Assembly (NCBI GenBank): GCA_023512835.1 | Contig: CM042084.1 | Coordinates: 49,523,609 to 49,587,608, forward strand | Source of the DNA: Taxillus chinensis | Taxonomy: Eukaryota > Streptophyta > Magnoliopsida > Santalales > Loranthaceae | DNA: 64,000 nt | Reading direction: 5' to 3' | In this document: piece after piece, positions 43,736 to 54,388 of the stretch | Position numbering within the stretch: the first letter of the stretch is position 1 | How the letters are laid out: every line of letters starts with the position of its first letter | Notes under the pieces: model-generated | What the model was told of the DNA's origin: nothing | The model's input: the letters and a program-made list of their open reading frames with translations, nothing else | The model's database searches: none | Made by a program: the position numbers and the translations under genes

Positions 43736-44550
43736 GAGTCAACGTCGTCATAGGAGCCGCCAAACGGGAGAACCCCTCGACAAAACGACGATAGTACCCC
43801 GCCAAGCCAAGAAAACTACGGATCTCAAAAACGTTGGTTGGCCTCGCCCACGATGCCACGGCCTCAATCTTGGCCGGGTCCACCCTAACTCCCTCCAGTG
43901 ACACCACGTGGCCAAGAAAGTGAACCTCCTGCAGCCCAAAACTCACACTTGCTAAACTTAGCAAACAGTGCTGGTCCCTCAAGGTTTGCAACTCTTGTTG
44001 CCAAGTGCTCCACATGCTCCTTCTCGGTCTTGGAATACACCAAGATATCGTCGATAAACACCACCACGAACGAGTCTAAGTATGGGGCAAAGACTTGGTT
44101 CATCAAATGCATGAACACCGCTGGCGCATTAGTGAGCCCGAAAGGCATCACGACCCACTCATAATGCCCATACCGCACCGAAAAGCCGTCTTAGGGATGT
44201 CCTCCTCCCTAACCCTGAGCTGGAGATACCCCGACCGTAAATCTATTTTGGAAAACCACTGGGCCCCACTCAACTGGTCAAATAGGTCATCTATCCGAGG
44301 CAACGGGTACTTGTTCTTCACAGTCACTGAATTCAGCTTCCTGTAGTCGATGCAGAGACGAAGCGTGCCATCAGCCTTCTTAGCAAAGAGCACCGGAGCA
44401 CCTCAAGGTGAGGTACTCGGTCTGATATACCCTTGGCCCACCAACTCCTCGATTTGCCTCTACAGCTCCCTCAGCTCGGCTGGCCCCATGCGATACGCTA
44501 CTTGGGAAATCGGACCCGTCCCCGGCACCAACTCAATGGTGAACTCCACA
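43713..44550 (-). pseudogene. E reverse transcriptase
   Basis: 44393-44148 reads [36 protein letters not shown] and [20 protein letters not shown]. 44178-43885 reads [20 protein letters not shown] and [20 protein letters not shown], with the catalytic FIDD at 44058-44047. 44015-43713 continues [20 protein letters not shown] and FEIRSFLGLAGYYRRFVEGF. Only two or three breaks occur, one (about 44177) where B reads CATACCCGCACC and E lacks a C. Confidence 0.93.
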
Positions 44551-44721
44551 CTCCTCTTAGGTGGCAAACTCCTCAACTCCTAAGGAAAAACATCCTGAAA
44601 TTGGTCCACCACAGCGGGCCACACCCTCTTCTCCGCCTTACCCTCCTCAACAATGGTCAGGGCTGCCAACCTGTGGGTAATGGCACCCCACTGGTCCAAC
44701 ACCGGCCCGGCCCGACTCGCC

Positions 44722-45213
44722 TCACGGTCCCACTCCCCCCGCAGGGTGCAAGAGGTCCCCTGCAGGTGTCACGAAGGATACACGCCGCCGGTAACAGTCT
44801 ATCTTGGCTTGGAAAGCCATAAGCCAATCCATACCCAAGATCGGGTCAAAAGTACGCAAGGGCATCACATGCAAGTCAAAACTCAGCTCCACCTCGCCTA
44901 TGGTTAACACATAGTCACGACACACACGCCGTACCTCAATCATGCCTCCCACCGGAGACTCCACGACTAGGGGCTTTGCTGCCTCCACACAAGCTAACCC
45001 CAAACTATCTATCACAAGCTCAGCAACAAAAGAACACGATGCACCCGTATCGAAAAGAACAGAAGCTATTGTACGGGAGATCAAAAGGGTACCTCTGACT
45101 ACCGATGGTCCTGCTCCACCCTCAGCTGGTGGGGGTGGTAGCTCAGCCTCTCCTCTGGTACGTCGCCTCCAGCGCAAACACCCTTCCTTGGCCCGTGCCA
45201 CTGGTCGGCTCAC
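44722..45213 (-). pseudogene. E protease (one open frame)
   Basis: A 163-codon frame reads PSVVRGTLLISRTIASVLFD, with DTGAS at 45051-45037, and then SCSFVAELVIDSLGLACVEA. It ends with FDLHVMPLRTFDPILGMDWL and AKIDCYRRRVSFVTPAG. It is the most complete protease in the window and has the Asp-Thr-Gly active site. One substitution (FDPILG for FDLILG) distinguishes it from T1 and B. It joins gag upstream by a shift at about 45200. Confidence 0.9.
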
Positions 45214-46511
45214 TCATTGGACGCTTCCCGCTAAGGTTGCCTCCAGCCTCAGTCTGCTGCCGCTCCGGCCTCCCCTGGGGTCGGGTCTGACTCGATCCTG
45301 CCTGACTAGCCTGCCACTGACGAGCTGGTCTCTTTGCTGGTGCACGGAAGCTAGCATCACTCCTCACGCTGGATGCCATGCCCCCCGCTCCCCTGTTGCC
45401 ACTCCTGCAAACCCAGCGCAAATGGCCCTCTCGTCCACAGTTGTTGCATCGCCAGTCCTTCTTGGGGCACTCCCCCTTGAAGTGACCCTGCTCTCCACAG
45501 CAGTGACAGCTGCTAGATAGTCTCCCAGATGGACCACCCTGTCTTCCGCCGCCAAAAGTCAACCTCCCGGGGTTCACAGATGTCTGACCCCGACTGCGAA
45601 AAAGAACCGCTATCCCTCTCCTCCGTCTTGAGCCTCTTGGACCCTGCATCTCGATCAGGCCCCACTCGCAACCGGTGACCCTGATGGGCCTGCCTCCCAT
45701 CATCCAGCTCTCTCTCGGCTATACGGGCCGTCTCCACAGCCTCAGCATAGGTCCTCAAGCGTAGGATTGCCACCCTCTGCCTAAGGGTTGGCCTAAGGCC
45801 CAAAGTGAACTTGTGGGCCTTCAGGTCCTCCCTTGCCACGGCCTCAGGAGCAAACCTACTCAAGCTCCGAACTCCCGCTCATACTCAGGTACCGTCCTGG
45901 ATCCCTGCTTCAAGCTGCCGAATTCTTCCCTCTTCGCCATCTCACCGATTCCGGAAGAACTCATCATGGAAGAGTTGCAAGAACTCCTCCCAAAACATGA
46001 GTCGCACCGCACGGCTCCCCGCAACACTCGTCCACCACTCCAAAGCATCCCCCTCCAGTGCCAAATTGCCGGCCGCACCTTGTCCTCTTCCCGGGGGCAG
46101 GAGAAAGGAGAACACATGCTCGATCCGCCTCATCCACCGCTCGCCTACCACGGGATCTCCTTCCCCCTTAAATCGCGGAGGTTGTTCCTTTTGGAACCGT
46201 GTCACCACGTCATCCTCTGCACGAGTTGGTACACCACCCAGCGAACTCTCACGCTCACGAGGTAGCTCTCCTACTGGTGGTGGTGGTGGTGGTGGCACCA
46301 CCTGCTGTGCCGCCATCTCACGACGCACCTCCTCCTGAACGTCCCGCCGAGTCCCTCCCGTAGCTTTCGTACCTCCGGCCCGGATGCCTTCTTGTAGCTG
46401 TGCTAGTAATAACGCATGCCCTCCAACGGACGGTCCCGCACCTGGACCCTCATGGGCAGATGACTCATCGACCATCGCCCCGGACACACGTGTCACTCTC
46501 CTCGGCGGCAT
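45140..46511 (-). pseudogene. E gag
   Basis: The ATG at 46511-46509 opens MPPRRVTRVSGAMVDESSAH. The frame to 45942 contains the coiled N-region and a proline run (QQVVPPPPPPPVGE), then EDDVVTRFQKEQPPRFKGEG and IEHVFSFLLPP, ALEWWTSV and EEFLQLFHDEFF. 45863-45513 carries FAPEAVAREDLKAHKFTLGL and YAEAVETARIAERELDDG. 45703-45143 carries two intact CCHC zinc knuckles at 45508-45407 (CCGEQGHFKGEC and CNNCGREGHLRWVC). Three frames in total, the best gag of the set. Confidence 0.92.
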
Positions 46512-46904
46512 TCTTACTACACGAAGTAAGAAGCACAACATCAAAACAAATTTTATAATCTATCGCGTCACTACCTCTACCCCACTGATCAATTCCACTA
46601 TCACATGACATTACACACATACATTGTATCAATCACATTTCACAGTTCAGTACGCATTGCCAAACAAATCGAGTTGCACATTTCACTTAATCATATGATT
46701 TTATCCACAGTTTAGCATACATTCACGACAAATGCAACTAGTGCCCTAATGCCAATGCATGCAAATCCTACCACAAGACCGGACTACCCTAAGTACACCT
46801 TGGAGGCTCAAAGAGGACCATGTTGATCAGGCACGTCCCTCCAGGCTCCTCCAAAGGACTCAAGATAACCAAGTCCGCCCACTACCCTAGGCCAACTAGA
46901 CCAT

Positions 46905-46916
46905 GCTCTGATACCA
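46905..46916 (-). promoter_or_regulatory. Primer binding site of E, canonical tRNA-Met type
   Basis: The minus strand reads TGGTATCAGAGC three bases inside the LTR end. It is the only perfect copy among T1, B, D and E. Confidence 0.93.
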
Positions 46917-47411
46917 TATTGTCACGCCCCGGATTTCCAACCCGAGGAAACCGGTACGTGACTCCCCTTTTACCCACACGGAGGGCAAAGGGGTTAGGAT
47001 ACAAACCAAGAATATCACATTTTAAACATCCACAACATTCAAGAAAGTAATGTTCATATAAGCAGTCCAAACCAGTTTATTACAACAAAATCTTTTCCCC
47101 ACCTGGGGTTACATCAATTCCCATAAGAAAAACAAAACATAAATGGAAGAGAGTAAAAATGATTATAGTCTTCCACCTTGGTGTATCCACCTAACGCCTG
47201 TAAGTCCCTGGAAAACAAACACAGTAGGAGGGGTGAGCAACCACAGCTCAGTAGGGATCATGTCTCCCCAACCCATCCCATGCTCCTAGCATCTACATGC
47301 CGTGTGTGCAAGTGCAGTGTCGTGTTACAATAATTTCAACAGACATAATAACAACCACATTAACAATTACAATCTTCGACAGCCACACAGGCTAACAAAA
47401 CACATCTCAAG

Positions 47412-47540
47412 CAAGTAGTTTAACCGCCTCTTCAGGCCATCGATTTAACCGCCTCTCAGGCAAAGTAGTTTAATCGCCTCTTCAAAGCCACTGGTTTAAC
47501 CGCCTCTCAGGCAAAGTAGTATAACCGCCTCTTCAGGCCA
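47412..47540 (-). repeat. Minisatellite (~25-bp unit) in E 5' LTR
   Basis: Five TTTAACCGCCTC units matching 29602-29733. Confidence 0.92.
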
Positions 47541-48216
47541 GATAGCACGATCAAGCACACAACACACACCACGGTCACTCAAGCATACAACCAAACACTT
47601 GGTGTGCACCCGTTCACAAGTGCACAAACCCAGCCATTCAGGCCATGGAACGAATTGTAATGACCCGTGTGTAACCCATGTGTAAGAAGTTAACCACAAA
47701 CACCTTGGATGTTGGTGCACAAGTGTGAGGTAAGAGATGAGCCCAAGAGGGGACTTTTGGGAGGTGCATGTGACAAGTGGTAACGTACCTTTCTGCCCTA
47801 GGAAGATGCTATGCGTTTTACGGCGGTTTTAATTGTTTTGGCTGATCTTGGAGCTCACTTTTGACCTAGTAGATGGCCTCAAACAATTGGCGTGCAAGAA
47901 CAAAAGTTTCTTAGAATGAGGTCCTCTATCTACCACAGAAATTTCAGAGCATTTGGAGCTGAACGTGAATTCACCCATTTCACGTGCAAGCATATTTTTG
48001 CTCCTCAGGCCTCTACAAGATGCAAGGAGACTTGTGGTGAAGTTTGAGTGCATTTGGAGCTGCACGCCAATTGGGGAATTGGCGTGCAAATTGGCGTGCC
48101 AGCATATTTTTGCATGGTTCCCTTGGTTTTGTCATTCTAATGACCTTTCTCCAAAGGACCATGTTGAAATTCGAGTATTTTGGCCTATATGGGTGCGGAT
48201 AGGTGCTAACTTGTGT

Positions 48217-48294
48217 GATCAAAACTACGTCGTTTTGATCCTGGGTTTACTTAATCAAAACTACGTCGTTTTGATGTGGATGGTGTCTATATAA
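48217..48294 (+). promoter_or_regulatory. Core promoter of D LTR: twin palindromes plus TATA
   Basis: Two palindromes with arms GATCAAAAC/GTTTTGATC and ATCAAAAC/GTTTTGAT, both with an ACGT-containing core, are followed 12 bases later by TATATAA. The right LTR has the same at about 54950-55026. Confidence 0.7.
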
Positions 48295-48554
48295 GGAGGG
48301 CTTGAGTTTGAGTTTAGGGTTCTTGTGTTCCTTTCTTCTGCACTGCCGCCCAGAGAGAGAGAGAGCTAGAGAGAGAGAGGGAAGGGGAGTTCTTGGTTTC
48401 TTGCCGGAGCATCTTGCGTGGGGAGGACGGCGTTTGGCGCGGGAGCAAGGAAGATCTCGCTTTAAGGTAGGGGTTCTGTTTCTTCCTAAACCCTCCTCCG
48501 TCCTAGGGTCCTAGGGGCGATTCTGGGTCGATTCGTATATATATTTATATGTAA

Positions 48555-48584
48555 ATTCATATAGGTGTGATCTCCTATATGAAT
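48555..48584 (+). other. Leader hairpin with compensatory change in D left LTR
   Basis: The arms are ATTCATATAGG and CCTATATGAAT. Relative to the other LTRs, the third position of the left arm is T instead of C and its partner on the right is A instead of G, so the 11-bp stem is preserved. The right LTR (55288-55317) shows the same. Confidence 0.85.
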
Positions 48585-48893
48585 GTTGGCCTTCAATGGC
48601 GTGTTGTTTGGATATATGTATATATGCCTGCCAAGTGTTTGACATAATGCCTGTGAGGCCGTGCATGTTATGTGTTTGAGGTAATGCCTGTGAGGTCGTG
48701 CATGTTATGTGTTTGAGGTAATGCCTGTGAGGCCACGCACGTCCGGTGTGTTAGATTATGTCCGTGTGGCTGGGTTTATGAGCTTGTGGATATATGCATG
48801 CTAAGTGTTCGATGTTATTCCTGTGTGATCGAGCATACTAAGTGTTTGATGTTATGCCTGTATGGCCATGTGTGCTTGCGTGTTTGCTTGTAC

Positions 48894-49138
48894 ACCCGGT
48901 GGGCGTGGAAGCCCGGGACTGTTTTGTGGAACCCGGTGGTTGTGGAAGCCCGGGACGTTTTGTGGAACCCGGTGGCGTGGGAAGCCCGGGACTGTTTTGT
49001 GGAACCCGGTGGTTGTGGAAGCCCTGGGATCGTTTTGTGGAACCCGGTGGCCGTGGAAGCCCTGGGATTCTTGTAACCCGGTGGTTGTGGAAGCCCGGGA
49101 TCGTTATTGGAAACCCGGTGGCGTGGAAGCCCGGGAGT
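48894..49138 (+). repeat. Minisatellite (~37-bp unit, 7 copies) in D left LTR
   Basis: Units of ACCCGGTGGTTGTGGAAGCC followed by CGGGACTGTTTTGTGGA. Units differ mainly at the CTG/CCG/CG positions. Open frames of 96-138 codons across it in all three frames are artefacts of the repeat. Confidence 0.95.
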
Positions 49139-49647
49139 GTTTATGTACCAGCCCGTGTATGATTGCATTTGCTATTATAGCCTGTAATTACATCTGGTGG
49201 AATAATTGTAACACGACACGACACTTGTACACAAGGCATGTAGATATTAGGTGCATGGGATGGGTTGGGGAGACATGATCCCTACCGAGCCGTGGTTGCT
49301 CACCCCTCCTACCATGTTGTTTTCTTTACAGGAACCTACAGGCGTTAGGTGGGAACACCAAGGTGGAAGACCATCTCCATTTTATTGTTTATTTCAAGTA
49401 ATGTAATTTTATGATTTATGTAACCCCAGGGTGGGAAATGTACTAAGGGATTGAATTGTAATAAGGAACATGGTTGTTTTGTGAACCTTTGATATATGGA
49501 ATTAAATAAAGATGTGGCTTGTTTGATTTATTGTAATTGTTAGACTTGTTTGTGGCATCCAAGTAATCCAACCCCTTTGCCCTCCGTGTGGGTGAATGGG
49601 AGTCACGTACCGGTTTCCTCGGGTTGGAAATCCGGGGCGTGACAATA

Positions 49648-49658
49648 TGGTATCGAGC
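49648..49658 (+). promoter_or_regulatory. Primer binding site of D, one base short
   Basis: TGGTATCGAGC, missing the A of the CAG in TGGTATCAGAGC, the same as in B. Confidence 0.88.
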
Positions 49659-49864
49659 ATGGTCTAGTTGGCCTAGGGTAGTGGGCGGACTTGGTTATCT
49701 TGGGTCCTTTGGAGGAGCCTGGAGGGACGTGCCTGATCAACACGGTCCTCTTGGAGCCTCCAAGGTGTACTTGGGGTAGTCCAGTCTTGTGGTAGGATTT
49801 GCATGCATTGGCATTAGGGCACTAGTTGCATTGGTTGTTGTATGTGAAGGTGTGGATACCTGAA

Positions 49865-50224
49865 AAAAAAAAAAAAAAAAATAAAAAAATAAAAAAATAA
49901 TTGTGATAAAAGAAAATATGAATAATGTGATAAGGCGTGAACTGTGCAACTCTGATTTTATTTGAAGTACCTTGAGCATGACTACAAGGAAAGGTCCTTG
50001 TTTAGTTGAACCGTGTGCTTGTGGAATGGATGCTTGTGCAATGTGGTTTAATGAGAACCGAAATGTGTGCGGTGTGTGTAATTGCATGGATAAAGGGTTT
50101 GAACATGATAAAGTTTCAATTGTGCAACTCGAAATTTTGTGATGATTTGAGCATGGAAACATGGAAAAGAAATTGTGGAAGTGAAACCGTGTGCTTGGAA
50201 ACTTGAGGCTTGTGACCTGTTAAC

Positions 50225-50252
<28 letters not shown>
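49865..50252 (+). repeat. Two A-rich tracts in D's internal region
   Basis: A run of about 18 A followed by A7 blocks lies at 49862-49900, and a run of about 31 A at 50223-50253. Sequence around both has similar spacing and wording (GTGTGCTTGTGGAATG, TTGAACATG), so this part may be an old internal duplication of about 360 bp. Confidence 0.7.
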
Positions 50253-50255
<3 letters not shown>

Positions 50256-50486
50256 AAATGTGATTTGTTTGGTGTTTGTGAATGGTTGAACATGTGATTT
50301 GCTTGGTACTTGTGTGAAATAAGCGTGGTTATGAGCAATGCAATGGAATGTAAAATTGGTATAACTGTTAAATGTGAACCTATAGACTTGTATGGTAATA
50401 ATGCGTGTTATAGCTTAAGTCGCTTAGTCGGTAGTGGTCTCGCGATTGTTGAGATTATGGAGTGATGACCTAGAGCGCGCCTTTTC

Positions 50487-50708
50487 GTGGAGCCAATGTC
50501 TCCGAAAATTGTGACCGGTACGACTATTGAGGTAGCAAAGAAGCCCGCCCCCCAGCCGGGGCAAGTGGGAGAGCTGCAGGATGTAAGTAATGAGGTTGGC
50601 ATCTTAAGCCTGGTAATGCAAGAGTTGAGGGATGAGATTCGACAACCGATTAAGAGCGAGGTACGTCGAGAGCTATCAACCCCACATCATCGGGGGGATC
50701 TTGGGTGA
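50487..50708 (+). pseudogene. D gag N-terminal remnant (possible)
   Basis: A 73-codon open frame ends with VMQELRDEIRQPIKSEVRRE. This resembles the Gag coiled region of E and B (LREGLRRDVREEVRREM). It lies about 850 bases after the PBS instead of 400. If real, D keeps only the Gag N-terminus. Low complexity may explain part of the likeness. Confidence 0.4.
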
Positions 50709-53700
50709 AGATTAATTGAAGCATAGTTGTCCTGATCAGCAGAAGGGGCTCAAGAGGTAGAGACCGGTTTCCCAAAGGGGTTGTTCTTGCAGTGGACAAC
50801 CGGGACATTGGAAAGTAGGACATCTCCCGACACCTGCTTTTGGTAAAACAAGTCATGGTGCTAGAAGACCGGCTCAACGAGCTAGGGACAAAGCAAAATT
50901 CAAGTGAGGCTAGGAGGAGAGCATGGCGTAACTTTCCTTAGTCACGGGTACGATTTTGATTCTCGCGTGTTAAGATTTCGTTTAGTGGTGGTATCATATT
51001 CCTTTAATGATAGTGATCGGTTGAGTCTCGTGCAGGATTAGGTGAGGCTGGGTGAACCTTTGATTGTTGCGTTTCTAGCAATTTGATTAAGACACTTGTG
51101 ATAAAGGGGTATTTTACCTGGGTGGGCTCTTGAGCCACTGTTTTATGTTAGGTGAGGCTTAGAAGGTCGTTTGAGTTACCATTTTGGATGGACGTAGTTG
51201 GGGACCTACTAGAGAATAAATGAGTAAAATAAATAAATAAAATATATATATGATACCAAAAGACTAATAAATTACTAATGGTTATAAGCGGTTATTGGAA
51301 AGAGCTGGTGGTTTTAATGCGGTCTAAAGTGTTAATTGCATCTTCGTGTGGTAGTCAATTTTGGGCGCCCGTGTGTGAGGAAAGTAATAAATGTCACCGT
51401 GTTACCCCTAATACTCTAGCGTAGGTGAGATTACCTCTGGCCTAGCTAGCCTAGGAAGCCGGAGGCATGAGTTAGTGGCTTGTGGGTAGTGTGTGACCCC
51501 ATTGTGGCAACCTTGAGTAATAGAAATGTGTTTTCTTGTGAGTAGAGGTTCTCGTAGATGTGCTACTTAAGAAGGATGTTCTTTTGGTAACCTTTCCAAG
51601 TGTCAAGGTTGAGGGAGGAAATTGCCACTAGTATAACCCACCCCTTGAGTCATTGAAATCTAAATTGATTGGCGAGAGTGGTATGTGGTTTTAAGATTCT
51701 TGTGGGTGTCCTATGGAAATGGCCGCAAATTCTTGGGTGGCCAAACATTGACCACGTGTCATGCCTGGTGGTGTGTGAAAGACCTTGGGTAATGTTCATA
51801 GGATATGTGGTGAAATGGGTTTGCGTATGTATAAGAATGTGATGAGTTCTGGAACTAGGTTACGAGTGAGTTTATAGGATCCTGCCTGATGAACCCAATC
51901 GGTGCAAGCGAGCAAGCGAGTGAGATTGGGCAGGCCTTGTTTGGGTTTTTCCTCATAATTGGGAGACACCTTCCGAGGGGTTGAGGATGTACTCCTGGTG
52001 GTAGGACCATTCCGTTAATCCATGTCGTGTGGGTAATAGGCTTAAAAGAGGCGAGGAGGTGGGGACTAGTATGTCCTCTCTTACATGTGTTCTACACGGT
52101 AGTTTATTTCGTGTGTTGTGGTTGCTTTGTTTTGTTGTGTGTGTTACATATGTGCTAAAGGAGTAGCAAAGTTCTTATGTGTGGGCCTCGTGGCATTCAT
52201 ATGCAGAGGAGTAAGAGGTGATGCATGCGCATATTATGTGCGGTGTGGGATGAAGAGGGGTGTTATGTGTAATGTTGATGTTATTCCTTGTCACATATGA
52301 TGGCATGCTAATTAAAAGTGTGAAAGTATTGATGCGTTGTGATTCACTAAATGGAGTCGGATGTGAGTTTTGCTTGTAAGGGGTATTAGTCTTTACCCCT
52401 TTGGGGGGAGATTTGTGTCCTGCGGCTACCATGGGGTCCTCATGCTACATATGTTCTTCTTGAAAGTCTTTCGTGTGCGTTTTGATGCGGTAAGTGACAT
52501 GGTCCACGCCATCAAAGTGTTGGTGTGTTTGGGAGCTACGTGAATGTCCCGAATAAGGAGTTTGCATGCCTCGTTTCTTGTGCCTACCCGGAGGAATTGC
52601 AGTGACCATATTAAGTCGCGGCTAGAGCCTGAGTATTTCTTGGTCCATTTGAGTGTTTTGCTGGTGTGTTGAGATAAAACGTAATAGTTGATATAGCGGA
52701 GTTGGTGGGCCATGAGGTGGAGTATGTCTTGGAGGCAAGGGATTTTCTTGTGACCTGTGAGTGGTGACACAGAGGATTCCATTGTGGTCAGGTTGCGAGA
52801 TAGGAGCGTTTCGGTGTGGGGGGGGGACTATGATGTTCATAGCTACTTGGCGTCAAGGGATTCCTATCGCGTGGTCCGTCCGCTCGACTTGGTAAGGCAT
52901 TATCTCTTGGGCCGTACGGTAAGCCTCGGTTGTGAAGGCTGTGTGGGACCTTGGCGGATCTCTGTTTGACCGTGATCAAGGAGGTCGATTCTCAAAGTCG
53001 GTGACTAGTGATAGCCCGATAGTGGGTTTTGGTCTTACCATGGTTGTGTGTGTGGTGCCGCATTTATCGTTTTTAGTGCATCCTTGGACTCCGTTGGGCG
53101 CCAGGTTGACTGCGACCGAGTGGTTAAGGGCACACTCCATTCTCGTGTTTCTATGTCTAGGCTTGTACTCGTTCGCGTCACCATTGGCGTTGGTGGGGTT
53201 TCAATGTTCCTTGCTTGAGTGAGGTGGTTTTCGAGTGATGATGGTGCCGCCGAGGTGAGCTCCCTGGGTGGGAATGTGATTGTGGTTTGCATCATGCTAT
53301 CCTATTTGTTTGTGTTTCATTGTGACCTCATTGTGCTTCGTTGTTAGGGTGTGGTCTACCTATGGGCCGAGGCTGCGTTGACTTCAACTCCCAATTGTTG
53401 GGTATTTTACGTTGTGGAGTGTTGGTCCCATCATGCCGCGAGTTGGCATCTCCAACATTTGTGGTAATGACTACATTATGTGTTGCTTTGATCTTTTCGC
53501 GTTGTTTACTACTTGGTTTCTCTTTTCGGGGACGAAAAGTCCAAAGGTGGGAAGGTTGTGAGGAAACTCCCTGCGGATGAGTTTATAATGATGGTGAATG
53601 GGCGGTGGAACGTTAAACGTGTAGTAGTGTTTTGTTTGTGAGTTGTTCCTTGTGGTGGTGTTTATGATGTGAGTTGCTCTGTGACCTATGTGATCTCGTT

Positions 53701-53930
53701 AAACGTGTTGGTGATGGGCGTATATGTCTTATACTTGTCGTGACATGTGAATACTTGTGACATGTGTTAGGTGAGGAGAACAATGGTTGTTTGTGAGATT
53801 CGAATATGTGTTTCCCTATCATGCCGTGTTGTATTGGGTCCATGGGTACGTACCTTCATGTGTGTTATGGTGTGATATCTTCGGTCGCGGGTATGTGAAT
53901 GGTTGTGGGCGATGTGCCTCAGCATGTGCA
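50709..53930 (+). other. D internal region without recognisable coding domains
   Basis: Over 3.2 kb no frame shows the RT (FIDD), protease (DTGAS), zinc knuckle or DDE motifs that are obvious in T1, B and E. Open frames are all under 120 codons. At about 53518-53560 a sequence CTTTTCGGGGACGAAAAGTC followed by CAAAGGTGGGAAGG is a decayed copy of the PPT context found at 54355-54388. The region is moderately GC-rich and not obviously repetitive within the window. Confidence 0.6.
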
Positions 53931-53959
53931 TTTTGGAAGGTGTGTTGTCTTTTAGGGGC

Positions 53960-54043
53960 CGACACGTCTACGGCGGAGACATGGAATGTGAGTCCATGAT
54001 GCGTGAGCAACACCCAGCGTTGTTCGAGGACGAACAACCTTAA
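53960..54043 (+). pseudogene. D: residual pol tail
   Basis: GAGACATGGAATGTGAGTCC followed by ATGCGTGAGCAACACCC and TTCGAGGACGAACAACCTTAA matches the end of T1/B/E pol (ETWERESVMREQHPELFEDEQS) with one frame shift. The stop TAA is at 54041-54043. It indicates that D descends from a coding element. Confidence 0.75.
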
Positions 54044-54375
54044 GAGTGGGAGGTGGCTGTTGGTGGTGTTGGCCAAGGATTGTGATGTGTTTTCTTGTAT
54101 TAGTTGTGTATGATTTGGTGTATTGGTTTTGTCTTTTAGACATATGTTCTTCATTGTGATGTGTTTTGAGATGTGTATTTGCGACATGCGGATATGTGTT
54201 ATATGCATTATTGTGAGGCATGTGGTTATGGATTATGGTGGTACCTTGTTATGTCTTTGTTATGTCTTGTGCGCGGTGTATGACCCATTTGGGTGTTGTG
54301 GCTTGCCGGGTGGCAAATGGGTAACTTGGGTTTGTTTTCCTCGTACGTCATTTCTTTTCGAGGACGAAAAGTTTT

Positions 54376-54388
54376 AAGGGGGAGAGGA
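54376..54388 (+). promoter_or_regulatory. Polypurine tract of D
   Basis: AAGGGGGAGAGGA directly before the right LTR. Confidence 0.88.

Larger units (their letters stand above)
47656..49644 (+). repeat. D left (5') LTR
   Basis: TGTAATGACCCG to CGGGGCGTGACA. It contains the U3 block shared with Athila-like LTRs (47796-48115), twin palindromes (48217-48275), TATATAA (48288-48294), a GA tract (48353-48382), hairpin (48555-48584) and seven ~37-bp minisatellite units (48894-49138). Confidence 0.93.

Noticed and set aside
47953..48294. A 113-codon open frame repeated almost identically at 54686-55027, with similar frames in other LTRs
   Set aside because: It lies across the U3 region and TATA box of D's two LTRs. 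Its conservation simply reflects the LTR pair, and its residues match no domain.
48786..49278. Long overlapping open frames in all three frames over the minisatellite of D (also 55490-56009 and 34381-34694)
   Set aside because: The repeat unit length keeps stops out. The Gly/Trp/Pro-rich translations are artefacts of the tandem array.
50223..50253. Long A-tract as the tail of a SINE or LINE insertion
   Set aside because: No flanking target duplication and no recognisable SINE promoter boxes or LINE RT upstream. Two similar tracts in the same element suggest an internal origin.
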